From: DATFLS01 sp964413425
Lineage (GTDB): Bacteria; Fidelibacterota; JAANXI01
Length of the DNA: 64,000 nucleotides
Direction of reading: 5' to 3'
NCBI GenBank assembly: GCA_964413425.1
Contig: CAYPST010000008.1
Coordinates: 1 to 64,000, forward strand
Shown here: piece after piece, positions 42,314 through 51,061 of the stretch
Layout of the letters: every line of letters starts with the position of its first letter
How positions within the stretch are numbered: position 1 is the stretch's first letter
Made by a program: the position numbers and the translations under genes
The notes under the pieces: generated by a model
The model's input: only the letters and a program-made list of their open reading frames with translations
Database searches by the model: none
What the model was told of the DNA's origin: nothing

Positions 42314-43363
42314 TTAATCGGAATCTGCCTCAGCAGTCTCCGCTTGCTCTTCCTCTTCTTCAATCATGCCGAGAGAGGCTTTCACTTCTTTCTCGATTTC
42401 TTTGCAGATATCCGGATTCTCTTTGAGAAACTGTTTGGAATTTTCCCGGCCCTGACCTAATCGTTCTTCGCCATAGGAGTACCAGGATCCGGCCTTGTCC
42501 ACGATATCGGCATCAACTGCCAGATCCAGCAGATCCCCTTCGTAGGAAATTCCCTCTCCATACATAATATCGAATTCCACTTCCTTGAACGGAGAGGCGA
42601 CCTTGTTTTTCACAATCTTCGTGCGGGTTCTGTTTCCAACCACATCCTGTCCCTCTTTGATGGACCCGATCCGTCGAATATCAATGCGCACGGTGGTATA
42701 GAACTTCAGCGCCCGCCCCCCGGAAGTTGTCTCCGGATTTCCGAACATCACACCGATTTTTTCACGGACCTGATTGATAAACACCACCGAGGTATGCGAT
42801 TTATTCACGCTTCCGGCGAGTTTTCGCAGGGCCTGGGACATCAAACGAGCCTGGAGACCCACATGAGAATCCCCCATTTCCCCTTCCAGCTCTGCCCTGG
42901 GTACCAGGGCGGCCACCGAATCAATCACCACCACATCGATGGCACCGGACCGAACCAAGGTTTCCGTAATTTCCAGCGCCTGTTCTCCGTTATCAGGCTG
43001 TGATACCAGCAGATTGTTGATATCGACTCCCAACTTTTTCGCATAAATCGGATCCAGGGCATGCTCGGCATCGATAAACGCTGCATAGCCCCCGGTTTTC
43101 TGCGCTTCAGAAACGACATGGAGGGCCAGAGTGGTTTTCCCGGAAGCCTCCGGTCCATAAATTTCAGAAATCCGTCCCCGGGGCAATCCCCCCACTCCCA
43201 GGGCGGCATCCAGAGACAGGCACCCGGTCGATATCGCAGGAATGCTAACCTGAGCACCTTCTTCTCCCAGGCGCATAATCGATCCCTTGCCGAATTGCTT
43301 GTCGATTTGTGAAACAGCAAGTTCAACAGCTTTCTCTTTTTCTTTATTCGTCGCGGTCACCAT
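42314..43363 (-). CDS. recA: Recombinase RecA
   Basis: 349 residues. Walker A GPEASGKTTLA, Walker B VVVIDSVAALVP, loop L1/L2 region (EGEMGDSHVGLQARLMSQ and FINQVREKIGVMFGNPETTSGG), and an acidic C-terminal tail (EEEEQAETAEADSD). Filament-forming strand-exchange ATPase. No LexA box was recognised upstream, and the 183-base leader contains repeats of ATTCGTG. Confidence 0.98.
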   Translation of the reverse strand: MVTATNKEKEKAVELAVSQIDKQFGKGSIMRLGEEGAQVSIPAISTGCLSLDAALGVGGLPRGRISEIYGPEASGKTTLALHVVSEAQKTGGYAAFIDAEHALDPIYAKKLGVDINNLLVSQPDNGEQALEITETLVRSGAIDVVVIDSVAALVPRAELEGEMGDSHVGLQARLMSQALRKLAGSVNKSHTSVVFINQVREKIGVMFGNPETTSGGRALKFYTTVRIDIRRIGSIKEGQDVVGNRTRTKIVKNKVASPFKEVEFDIMYGEGISYEGDLLDLAVDADIVDKAGSWYSYGEERLGQGRENSKQFLKENPDICKEIEKEVKASLGMIEEEEEQAETAEADSD

Positions 43364-43499
43364 ATGTTATCTGTTCCTTTCTATCTGATTTCATTGATGA
43401 GGTCACTAAAAAATCTCTGGAAGTAATTTTAGTTCTTTTTATTGAGGTTATATCTCTTTAATTATCTCGTCTATCCCAAAGATATTTTTTGATTTTTTA

Positions 43500-43540
43500 T
43501 TTTCATTCGTGATCATTCGTGTCATTCGTGGTTTCTGTAA
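43500..43540. repeat. Short ATTCGTG repeats upstream of recA
   Basis: TCATTCGTG occurs three times between 43502 and 43531, at uneven spacing (TTTCATTCGTG, ATCATTCGTG, GTCATTCGTGG). It looks like a dispersed simple-word repeat rather than a regulator site. Confidence 0.5.
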
Positions 43541-43546
43541 TGGGTC

Positions 43547-44101
43547 TCACTTCTCAAGATGTATGGTATGCAAAGCGGTGTAGACTGCGCCGCTCGGCTG
43601 TAAATCACTCTTATAACACACCACCGACTCCATCCGCATCGGTTGAGGGGGCACCGCAAGATTTAAGAAATCTTCTATCACCGGTCGCGGCAATCCCTTG
43701 CCTCTTACCCGTCCCAGGGTCAGATGCGGATGAAATTTGCGTGATTCCGGTTCTGCCCCTTCCTGTTGCAGGCGTTCATCAATTTGAGAAGCCACGGTAA
43801 CGAGCTCTTCAGTGTGTTCCAGGCCGATCCATAATATCCGGGGACGGCGCGGGTTTGGAAAGACACCAGGTTTATCCAGCGTGACCTCAAAAGGCGCCGG
43901 GAAATCCAGATCGTCCAGAGCAGTCCAGAGTTGTTCCGCCCGATCCTGCTCCACCTCGCCGATAAACTTCAAAGTCAGATGCATTCCCTCCGGCCGGACC
44001 CATTTTACCCGTCCGGATATATTCTGCATCTCATCCTGAAATCTGGCAAGAGTTGCTTTGATTTTCTCCGGAATCGGCACTGCAAAAAATATTCGTATCA
44101 T
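43547..44101 (-). CDS. thpR: RNA 2',3'-cyclic phosphodiesterase
   Basis: 184 residues of the 2H phosphoesterase fold. Both catalytic motifs are present: HLTLKFIGE and HPHLTLGRVR. Opens 2',3'-cyclic phosphates on RNA ends. It lies nine bases after cinA and upstream of recA, an order seen in many bacteria. Confidence 0.93.
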   Translation of the reverse strand: MIRIFFAVPIPEKIKATLARFQDEMQNISGRVKWVRPEGMHLTLKFIGEVEQDRAEQLWTALDDLDFPAPFEVTLDKPGVFPNPRRPRILWIGLEHTEELVTVASQIDERLQQEGAEPESRKFHPHLTLGRVRGKGLPRPVIEDFLNLAVPPQPMRMESVVCYKSDLQPSGAVYTALHTIHLEK

Positions 44102-44110
44102 AGATACTCG

Positions 44111-45343
44111 TTATTGTGTGTTCTGTATTTCCAGTCGCAACAAATTCAAGGCGGCATAAACCGCACGCGCTTTATTCAGCCCTCGATCTCCGCCAAATTC
44201 AAATCGACGGGCATTTGCCTCCTCACCGGCTGCGTATCCGATAAACACCAGGCCGACGGGTTTTGCAGAGGTCCCACCGGTCGGGCCGGCAATGCCCGTG
44301 GTGGCGAGTGCAGTGTCCGCTCCGCTGGTTTGCCGAATACCTTCTGTCATGGCCAACGCCACTTGTTCACTCACAGCCCCATGGTCCCGAATAAGCGCCT
44401 CCGAAACTCCCAGGCGATGTATCTTTGATGCATTACTGTAGGTGACAGCCCCCTCCAGAAAATAATCTGAACTTCCCGGGATGTTGGTGATTTCATCCGC
44501 CAGAAGGCCTCCCGTGCAGGATTCGACCGTGGCAAGGGTGAGATGCCCCTCCCGGAGCAAATTCCCCACCACACCGGACAGTGTCTCATCCCTATCTGCA
44601 TAAATAACCGTTCCTAACCGCTTCCTGATCTCTTTGACCACCGTCTCGAGCCGGAACTGTTCCGCAGCCGACTCTTCCATGATGAACCGTATATCCACAC
44701 CCTGGATATGTGGAAGAAAGGCGACTGTTCCGTCAGGCATGTGTTGAATAATATCTGCTACCTGATGGAAGAGAGTGGATTCCGGGACACTGGTCGTCCT
44801 GATCAATTGTGTGACATATCTTGTAGCCTGTTTTTGCTTTAAAAGCGGTAGAACCTTATTTTGGACAAGATATTTCATTTCATATGGCACGCCAGGCAGG
44901 CAAAAGAGCTCTTTTCCGTCTTCCGCGAAATGCAATATCGGGGCGGTACCTGCATCATTCGCAAGGATTTCAGCTTTCTCCGGAACCATGGATTGCTGTT
45001 TATGCTGTTCGGTAATTTCGATTCCCCTGCTGGAAAGCCGTCTCTTGAGGTTTTCGTAAGTCGGCTCGTGAAACACCAATGTACTGTCAAAAAATTCCGC
45101 AACCGCCTGAGGAGTTATATCATCCCTTGTCGGCCCCAACCCGCCTGTTATAATGATTAACCGGTGAGATTCCCAGAGATATTCCAGCGATCTGCATATC
45201 CGGGATTTGTCATCTCCCACGGTAACCCACTCGTCCACTGGAAATCCCTGTTCCAGCAGTTGATTCCCCAACCATGCAGCATTCGTATTCACCGTAACCC
45301 CCGACAGTAATTCATCGCCGATGGTGAGTAACGCTATTTTCAT
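44111..45343 (-). CDS. cinA: CinA-family protein (competence/damage-inducible; NMN deamidase)
   Basis: 410 residues from ATG 45343, which overlaps the pgpA stop as ATGA; the longer open frame to 45418 is unlikely. N-terminal MoCF-like domain (IGDELLSG-x-TVNTNAAWLG, TGGLGPTRDD) and C-terminal CinA deamidase domain (ESCTGGLLADEITNIPGSS, ATTGIAGPTGG). Recycles NMN to nicotinate mononucleotide and may remove ADP-ribose-type compounds. Cotranscribed with pgsA and pgpA. Confidence 0.95.
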   Translation of the reverse strand: MKIALLTIGDELLSGVTVNTNAAWLGNQLLEQGFPVDEWVTVGDDKSRICRSLEYLWESHRLIIITGGLGPTRDDITPQAVAEFFDSTLVFHEPTYENLKRRLSSRGIEITEQHKQQSMVPEKAEILANDAGTAPILHFAEDGKELFCLPGVPYEMKYLVQNKVLPLLKQKQATRYVTQLIRTTSVPESTLFHQVADIIQHMPDGTVAFLPHIQGVDIRFIMEESAAEQFRLETVVKEIRKRLGTVIYADRDETLSGVVGNLLREGHLTLATVESCTGGLLADEITNIPGSSDYFLEGAVTYSNASKIHRLGVSEALIRDHGAVSEQVALAMTEGIRQTSGADTALATTGIAGPTGGTSAKPVGLVFIGYAAGEEANARRFEFGGDRGLNKARAVYAALNLLRLEIQNTQ

Positions 45344-45813
45344 AGAATGAATGTCCCGATGAGCACGAGGATCCCTGCGAAGAGGCCGGCCAGTATGTCG
45401 TCCAGCATAATTCCCCACCCTCCCTTCATCTCCTGCAATCGATTAATGGGTACCGGTTTTACTACATCAAATATACGAAAGAACAGAAACGCGAACAAGA
45501 ACCCCACACCGGAAGCGGGAATGAAGAAAACGGCGGTCCACATTCCCACAAATTCATCGATGATAATATATCCCGGATCCTGTATAGCTGAAACGTTTTC
45601 GACTGATTCACTTGCCCACACTCCTGCGAAAAACAGGCCAATGAACAGCAATGCTTCCACCAGCAGTGGCAATGTGGACACATACCAGAGAACAATAAGC
45701 GCCACTGCGCTTCCGATAGTCCCGGGTGCTATCGGAATAAAACCGATACCACCAACCGTTGCAAGAAGTAACTGAAAACTCTTATTGGTATGTCCCTGGC
45801 TGGTTTTGGTCAT
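45340..45813 (-). CDS. pgpA: Phosphatidylglycerophosphatase A
   Basis: 157 residues with about four membrane helices. PgpA signatures: GFIPIAPGTIGSA, DEFVGMW and the C-terminal GGWGIMLDDILAG. Dephosphorylates phosphatidylglycerol phosphate at the inner membrane, the step after PgsA. Its start directly abuts the pgsA stop and its stop overlaps the cinA start. Confidence 0.95.
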   Translation of the reverse strand: MTKTSQGHTNKSFQLLLATVGGIGFIPIAPGTIGSAVALIVLWYVSTLPLLVEALLFIGLFFAGVWASESVENVSAIQDPGYIIIDEFVGMWTAVFFIPASGVGFLFAFLFFRIFDVVKPVPINRLQEMKGGWGIMLDDILAGLFAGILVLIGTFIL

Positions 45814-46443
45814 CTATGTATTGATAAGTAATAACCGGCGAATCGTTGTCCTGTTTACATAAAAATAATGCAGTCCTGAGGCAGCCGTAAGGAGAGTCAC
45901 AAGCAACATGAGAATCCAGATACCACCGTGTGTTTCAAGCCAGACGAATTCCTCGTGAAAACCAGAAAACAAGCTCCATTCCCGTACAATTAAAAATGCA
46001 AGAATCAGATATATAGCCACCATTTGTACCGCGGTTTTTGATTTGGCAAAGTAACTGGTTTCCAGAGATGTCTTTTTAGCACGCATAAACATCCGCAAAC
46101 CGGTAATAAATAAATCTCTCAGCACGATGAGCAACAGCATCCAGAGGGGAAAGAGTCCCATATACCAGATCCCGGCAAACGCTGAGAGCACCAGAATTTT
46201 ATCGGCAAGCGGGTCCAGGAATTTACCCCAGCTTGATACCACATTATATTTCCGTGCAACATAGCCGTCGTACGCATCAGTTGTCGACGCAATCAGAAAA
46301 ACTGCTGCGGCCAACACTTTTGCGACAAATCCGTCTGAGAACAGGCAGAAAAGAAACACCGGCGTTAAAATGACCCGGAGTATGGTTAACTGGTTTGGCA
46401 ACTGCTCCAGCCACTTTTGTTTCAGAGAAGCACCTTCAATCAT
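45814..46443 (-). CDS. pgsA: CDP-diacylglycerol--glycerol-3-phosphate 3-phosphatidyltransferase
   Basis: 209 residues with several membrane helices and the full CDP-alcohol phosphatidyltransferase motif D-x2-DG-x2-AR-x8-G-x3-D-x3-D (DAYDGYVARKYN then GKFLDPLADK). Makes phosphatidylglycerol phosphate. Its start overlaps the recR stop by one base. Confidence 0.95.
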   Translation of the reverse strand: MIEGASLKQKWLEQLPNQLTILRVILTPVFLFCLFSDGFVAKVLAAAVFLIASTTDAYDGYVARKYNVVSSWGKFLDPLADKILVLSAFAGIWYMGLFPLWMLLLIVLRDLFITGLRMFMRAKKTSLETSYFAKSKTAVQMVAIYLILAFLIVREWSLFSGFHEEFVWLETHGGIWILMLLVTLLTAASGLHYFYVNRTTIRRLLLINT

Positions 46444-47036
46444 TACACACTCACTCTGCCTTCCAATGCCCGTGAAAGGGTGGCCTCATCAATATATTCC
46501 ATATCGCTTCCCACCGGAATTCCTCTGGCTAATCGGGAGACTTTGACGTTCTTCGATTTCAGCAGCTTGATGAGATAATGGGTAGTGGTTTCGCCTTCCA
46601 CACTGGGATTGATTGCCAGAATTATTTCTTCGATATTCTCCACTCTCCGGAGCAGTCCGTCAATAGTCAGGTCATCCGGTCCTACGCCGTCGAGCGGAGA
46701 AAGTAATCCACCCAGCACATGATACAACCCATGGTACTCACTCGTCTTCTCAAGCGCTATAACGTCCATTGCATCTTCCACCACACAGAGAATTGACTTA
46801 TCACGTTTTGGACTCGTACAGATGTGACAGGGATCTTCTTCGGAAATATTGTAGCACTGACTGCAGTGCGTAATTCTGTCTTTGGTATTTATAATGGCCT
46901 GGGCCAGCGATACCGCTTCTTCTCTCTCAATCCGGAGAATATGAAAAGCCAGGCGCTGGGCCGTTTTTTTTCCAATTCCCGGGAATCTGGTTAATTCCTC
47001 AATTAGGTGCTGTAATGTATCCGGAATTCCTTGCAT
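46443..47036 (-). CDS. recR: Recombination mediator RecR
   Basis: 197 residues. Helix-hairpin-helix (RFPGIGKKTAQRLAF), four-cysteine zinc finger (C-SQ-C ... C-HI-C), Toprim domain (CVVEDAMDVIALEK, AINPSVEGETTTHYL) and the C-terminal Walker-like end. Loads RecA at gaps with RecF/RecO. It starts four bases after ybaB. Confidence 0.97.
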   Translation of the reverse strand: MQGIPDTLQHLIEELTRFPGIGKKTAQRLAFHILRIEREEAVSLAQAIINTKDRITHCSQCYNISEEDPCHICTSPKRDKSILCVVEDAMDVIALEKTSEYHGLYHVLGGLLSPLDGVGPDDLTIDGLLRRVENIEEIILAINPSVEGETTTHYLIKLLKSKNVKVSRLARGIPVGSDMEYIDEATLSRALEGRVSV

Positions 47037-47040
47037 AGTA

Positions 47041-47376
47041 TCACATTCCCGGTAAGTTCAATCCCTGGGGTAAGTTTCCGAGCAATCCACCGGTCGCTTC
47101 GTTCATTTTTTCCTGTGCCGCCTCGTTTGCCTTGGAAAGAGCCTGATTGACGGCCGCGACAATCAGATCTTCCAGGATTTCGGGATCGTCTTCCAGTACT
47201 TCCGGCTCTATTTTTACCGCCAGAATTTCCTGGTTACCATTGGCGGTGGCCGTAACCATGCCGCCGCCTGCCGTGCCATCAACCTTGACATCCCCTAACT
47301 GCTCCTGTGCTTCCGCAATTTTCTGCTGTACCTTCTGCGCCTGTTTCATCAGATTTCCCATTCCACCTTTCACCAT
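47041..47376 (-). CDS. YbaB/EbfC nucleoid-associated protein
   Basis: 111 residues from ATG 47376, which follows GGGAGGAG; an earlier in-frame ATG at 47412 lies inside dnaX. Family core: MGNLMKQAQKVQQKIAEAQ, VKVDGTAGGGMVTATANG, and a G/L/P-rich tail. A small DNA-binding dimer, located between dnaX and recR as in very many bacteria. Confidence 0.95.
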   Translation of the reverse strand: MVKGGMGNLMKQAQKVQQKIAEAQEQLGDVKVDGTAGGGMVTATANGNQEILAVKIEPEVLEDDPEILEDLIVAAVNQALSKANEAAQEKMNEATGGLLGNLPQGLNLPGM

Positions 47377-47395
47377 AACTATCGTCTCCTCCCAT

Positions 47396-49099
47396 TTATT
47401 GAATAATTTCACCGTCGAAATTATTAATGATGGCCTGTGTTATCGGGTCATCAATAATATCATCCGCTGCGTTATCCTCCGCTCGACCGGTATCACCTGC
47501 GCGACATTTTAACCGGACCTGTACCTGAAAAAATTGCTGAATCAATGTTTCCAGCTCCGAGGATTTCTCCTCGACTTTTTTCATGTGAAATGCAAACGCA
47601 TTATCAAATAAAACTTCCAGGACTTTCCCTTGCATTTTCACCGGTTCACACTCGTTTAAAAACTGGCCGACTAATCCCTTTTCCTCCTTCACAAATTCAG
47701 TGAATGGCTGCCATTTCTCCTGAAACGTCCGGAGATCTGGTTGTTGTGTTTCCGCATTTTCTTGTGAGGCACGTGGCTCCGGTGATTCGCGCTGATCCGT
47801 GGGGTTGCTCTCCGGTGATGACTGCCGGGGTTGCGACGTATCGCCTGGCCTAAATCGAGTTTTTTTTCGTCCGATATTTCTGCGTGGCTTTTTCCCGGTG
47901 GACGACTGGGATGAGGAGGACGTGTTTCCGGGCGAATCAGGGTGGACATTCCGGGGATTTGTCCCGCCACTTTGTGCATTTTTCAGCAATTCATCGAGGT
48001 GCACGGACTCATCGAAATGGACCAACTTCAGCAAGAAGTTTTCGAGATAAATACGCTGATTCCGGACATTTTTAAATTGCTGCTGAACCGAGAGAGTTAA
48101 ATTGAGTAATCGGAGCAGATCACGTTCATCATACGTCTCCGCCGCCGATGCAAATTGCTCCCGGAAATTCTCGGGGACGTCCAGGAGTCCACCATCACCG
48201 ATATCCATGGAATTCAATATCAACAGGTTTCTCCAGAAGTCAGCCAGTCCGTTCAGAAACTCCCCCAGATCATAGCCAGACTCAATGACTTCCGCCAGGA
48301 GATCCAGCACCGCCTGCACATCGTGCTGCTGCAGGATGTCACTCAACCGGAGATAGAGATCATAATCGACGATGCCCAGGATCATTGCCACGCTGTCATC
48401 GTCTATCTCCTGTCCGGAGAATGAAATCACCTGATCCAGCAGACTTTCCGCATCCCGCATGCTGCCATCGGCTTTTCGTGCAATTAACGTAAGGGCTGCG
48501 GTGCTAATTTCAATTTCTTCCGCATCACAGATTTCACGGAGCAGATCGCGGATCTTCGGCAGCGGAATACGCTTGAAATCGAAACGCTGTGTTCTGGAAA
48601 CGATGGTCGGAAGCACCTTCTCCGGCTCAGTCGTCGCAAAGATGAACTTTACGTGCGGTGGCGGTTCCTCCAGCGTCTTGAGCAATGCATTGAAGGCGCT
48701 GTTTGAGAGCATATGCACTTCATCAATGATGTAGATTTTATACTCACCATCCGAGGGGGGGTATTTCACCGCTTCCCGGAGATCCCGGATATTTTCCACA
48801 CCGTTATTGGAGGCACCGTCGATCTCCAGCACATCAAAACTGCGTCCGGCGGTTATTTCTTTGCAATTCTTGCATTCGTTGCACGGATTCAAATCTCTGG
48901 GATTCTTACAGTTCAAATATTTCGCAAGGATGCGGGCAGTGGTGGTTTTTCCGACACCGCGTGGGCCGGTGAAGAGATATGCATGGGCTAATCGCTCCTG
49001 TTTGATGGAGTTTTGGAGCGTCATTGCCACGTGCTGCTGCCCGATAACATCTTCGAAATATTGCGGGCGCCACTTAATTGAAAGCACTTGATAGGTCAT
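47396..49099 (-). CDS. dnaX: DNA polymerase III subunits tau and gamma
   Basis: 567 residues (tau). Clamp-loader ATPase with Walker A GPRGVGKTTTAR, zinc cysteines C-x8-C-x2-C-x2-C (CKNPRDLNPCNECKNC), DEVHMLS and sensor 1 FIFATTEPEKV with SRTQRFDF. Domain III ends near 370; a Ser/Pro/Gln-rich linker (380-445) precedes the tau C-terminal domain. In the linker the codons for R411-K412-K413 form the heptamer A-AAA-AAA; a -1 shift there meets TAG after three codons and would give a 416-residue gamma form. First protein gene after the SRP RNA. Confidence 0.97.
   Translation of the reverse strand: MTYQVLSIKWRPQYFEDVIGQQHVAMTLQNSIKQERLAHAYLFTGPRGVGKTTTARILAKYLNCKNPRDLNPCNECKNCKEITAGRSFDVLEIDGASNNGVENIRDLREAVKYPPSDGEYKIYIIDEVHMLSNSAFNALLKTLEEPPPHVKFIFATTEPEKVLPTIVSRTQRFDFKRIPLPKIRDLLREICDAEEIEISTAALTLIARKADGSMRDAESLLDQVISFSGQEIDDDSVAMILGIVDYDLYLRLSDILQQHDVQAVLDLLAEVIESGYDLGEFLNGLADFWRNLLILNSMDIGDGGLLDVPENFREQFASAAETYDERDLLRLLNLTLSVQQQFKNVRNQRIYLENFLLKLVHFDESVHLDELLKNAQSGGTNPRNVHPDSPGNTSSSSQSSTGKKPRRNIGRKKTRFRPGDTSQPRQSSPESNPTDQRESPEPRASQENAETQQPDLRTFQEKWQPFTEFVKEEKGLVGQFLNECEPVKMQGKVLEVLFDNAFAFHMKKVEEKSSELETLIQQFFQVQVRLKCRAGDTGRAEDNAADDIIDDPITQAIINNFDGEIIQ
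47850..47867 (-). other. Candidate programmed -1 frameshift (or slippage) site in dnaX
   Basis: On the minus strand CGA-AAA-AAA-ACT: eight A in a row, with A-AAA-AAA in the phase required for tandem tRNA slippage. After a -1 shift the next codons are AAC, TCG, ATT, then TAG at 47850-47852. A hairpin with arms GCGA/TCGC and loop TACG (47833-47844) lies 16 bases downstream. RNA polymerase slippage on the A run would have a similar result. Confidence 0.65.
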
Positions 49100-49136
49100 A
49101 GTAATTTACCAGCGTTCCGGAGTTGAAGAAGAATGT

Positions 49137-49404
49137 GGGCTGTGCATCCGGATTCGAACCGATGGTGGCTGAACATTCTACAGCAGCCAGCTCCACCGGA
49201 GTGACCCCGCGGCACATAGTACGTTACCTACCGCTGCTCCCTTCCGGGCCTGACGGGATTCGGTAATTTCCTATTGCGCAGGACTCCAATTTCAATACCG
49301 CTTACTCCAGAATATCCAGGTCATCAATCCTCTTCCGGTTATTCGATCCTGCTCTAGCGGGTTGCAGGTACAGGGCACCGCTACCTCCCCATCTAGCACA
49401 GCCC
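49137..49404 (-). ncRNA. ffs: Signal recognition particle RNA, large bacterial type
   Basis: 268 bases. The ends pair: GGGCTGTGC (49404 down) with GCACAGCCC (to 49137). The 5' Alu-domain part contains GGGGAGGTAGCGGTGCCCTG, closely matching the start of Bacillus scRNA. The S domain contains GTCAGGCCCGGAAGGGAGCA with the GGAA tetraloop and Ffh-binding internal loop. It lies 37 bases before dnaX, the same order (SRP RNA, dnaX, ybaB, recR) as in Bacillus subtilis. A tRNA-like GGTTCGAATCC near the 3' end is part of this RNA. Confidence 0.93.
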
Positions 49405-49520
49405 AATTGTCAAAGAACTCCTGTTTCTGTAAGTCAAATTTTATACAGTAATATAATGTATTTGTTCATTCCGCATGTATCAAGTGATGAGCCGGCGCCA
49501 TCATAAGGAAAAACCAGGGA

Positions 49521-50936
49521 TCACTTCTTCGGCCGGTACAGATCGATTGCCTGTCCGAAGTAAACTTCTGCCGCTTCCATCACCGTTTCGGAGAGGGTAG
49601 GATGTTGGTGGATGGTGAGGGCCAGATCTTCCGCCGTCGCGGCCATTTCGATTGCCAGGACACCCTCGGCAATCAGTTCGCCCGCACCCACACCCACGAT
49701 TCCCACTCCGAGTACCCGTTCGGATTCGGGATCAATTAACAGTTTTGTTACGCCATCATTCCGTCCAATAGTGGTGGCACGCCCTGAGGCACCCCATGGA
49801 AACTTCGCTACTTCGTACTCAACATCCTGTTCTTTTGCGCTGGTTTCTGTGAGACCGCACCAGGCGACTTCCGGATCGGTGAACACCACAGCCGGAATGG
49901 CGTACGGTTCGAAGGCCACTTTCTCGCCGGCAATGGCTTCGGCAGCCACAATGCCTTCATGTGTCGCTTTGTGAGCCAACATCGGTTCACCGGCAATATC
50001 CCCAACTGCATAGATTGATGGCTCGACGGTCTGGCGCTGAGAATTGACCTGAATGAATCCGTTATCATTGGTCCGGATTCTGGTGTTTTCCAGTCCCAAT
50101 CCTTCAGTGATCGGCTTTCTGCCAATCGACACCAGCACTTTATCATAGATTTTATTAAATTGCTCGCCGCCCTCCTCTTCAATGGTGACTTTTATGCCAT
50201 TCTTCTGTTCCTTCAGCTCTACGACCTTCGATTCCAGCATGACCTCCCGGAACTGCGATTGAATCCGTTTGGCCAGAATTCTGACCAGATCCTGATCCGC
50301 ACCAGGTAAGAGGTTCGGCATCATTTCCACCACCGACACTTCTGACCCTATCGTATGGTATACCTGGCCAAGCTCCAGGCCGATATATCCGCCGCCGATC
50401 ACCAACAATTTCTCCGGGATATCCGGCAGTTCCAGGGCATCTGTGGAATCCATCACCCGGTCACTCTCCAGCGACAGGTTCGGGAGAATAAAGGGCTGGG
50501 ATCCGGCAGCCAGTATAGCGTGCTCGAACTCCAGGGTTTCGGTTCCGTTTCCTGTTTGGATCTGTACGTTCCCGGCATCCAGAAATTCACCCCGGCCCTG
50601 AATATAGGTGATATTTCGTCGGCTGGAGATCTGGCCTAACCCTCCGGTCAATTTGTTGACCACGCTATCTTTCCATGCACGTAATTGCTCCAAATCGATC
50701 TCAGGTTCGCCGAAGGTTATACCCCACTCTTTCGCCTCACGTGCTTCCGTAATCAGTTTCGACACATGCAGGAGGGCTTTGGACGGGATGCATCCGCGAT
50801 AGAGGCAGACGCCTCCGGGATTCTCTGCTGGATCGATGAGAGTTACCTCCAGGCCGATATCGGCGGCACGAAATGCCGCTCCATATCCGCCGGGCCCACC
50901 TCCGATGACCGCTACCTGCGTTCTTTTATTCGCCAT
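49521..50936 (-). CDS. lpdA: Dihydrolipoyl dehydrogenase (E3)
   Basis: 471 residues. FAD-binding GGGPGGYGAAFRAA, redox-active disulfide GGVCLYRGCIPSK, NAD-binding GGGYIGLELGQVY, and the catalytic dyad region HQHPTLSETVMEAAE near the C-terminus. Reoxidises lipoamide of the pyruvate dehydrogenase complex with NAD+. It follows aceF by 125 bases on the same strand, so it is the third gene of the operon; E3 may also serve the glycine cleavage system (gcvPB at 35378-36847). Confidence 0.96.
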   Translation of the reverse strand: MANKRTQVAVIGGGPGGYGAAFRAADIGLEVTLIDPAENPGGVCLYRGCIPSKALLHVSKLITEAREAKEWGITFGEPEIDLEQLRAWKDSVVNKLTGGLGQISSRRNITYIQGRGEFLDAGNVQIQTGNGTETLEFEHAILAAGSQPFILPNLSLESDRVMDSTDALELPDIPEKLLVIGGGYIGLELGQVYHTIGSEVSVVEMMPNLLPGADQDLVRILAKRIQSQFREVMLESKVVELKEQKNGIKVTIEEEGGEQFNKIYDKVLVSIGRKPITEGLGLENTRIRTNDNGFIQVNSQRQTVEPSIYAVGDIAGEPMLAHKATHEGIVAAEAIAGEKVAFEPYAIPAVVFTDPEVAWCGLTETSAKEQDVEYEVAKFPWGASGRATTIGRNDGVTKLLIDPESERVLGVGIVGVGAGELIAEGVLAIEMAATAEDLALTIHQHPTLSETVMEAAEVYFGQAIDLYRPKK

Positions 50937-51061
50937 ATTTGCTCCAGTACCCTGAATTCGAATTCGTCATCGCCTTCTCTCGGCCCAATCCTGTCCCCTC
51001 CGCCGATAGGGATTACACCTGTCATTGGGAGTATGCACCACGTGAGCCGTCCTGCTTCGGA

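Noticed and set aside
43364..43546. A LexA box upstream of recA
   Set aside because: No palindrome of the known LexA types was found in the leader; only the ATTCGTG words are repeated.
49137..49180. A tRNA-like T-arm (GGTTCGAATCC)
   Set aside because: No acceptor, D-arm or anticodon arm fits, and the stretch is the 3' part of the large SRP RNA whose ends pair with each other.
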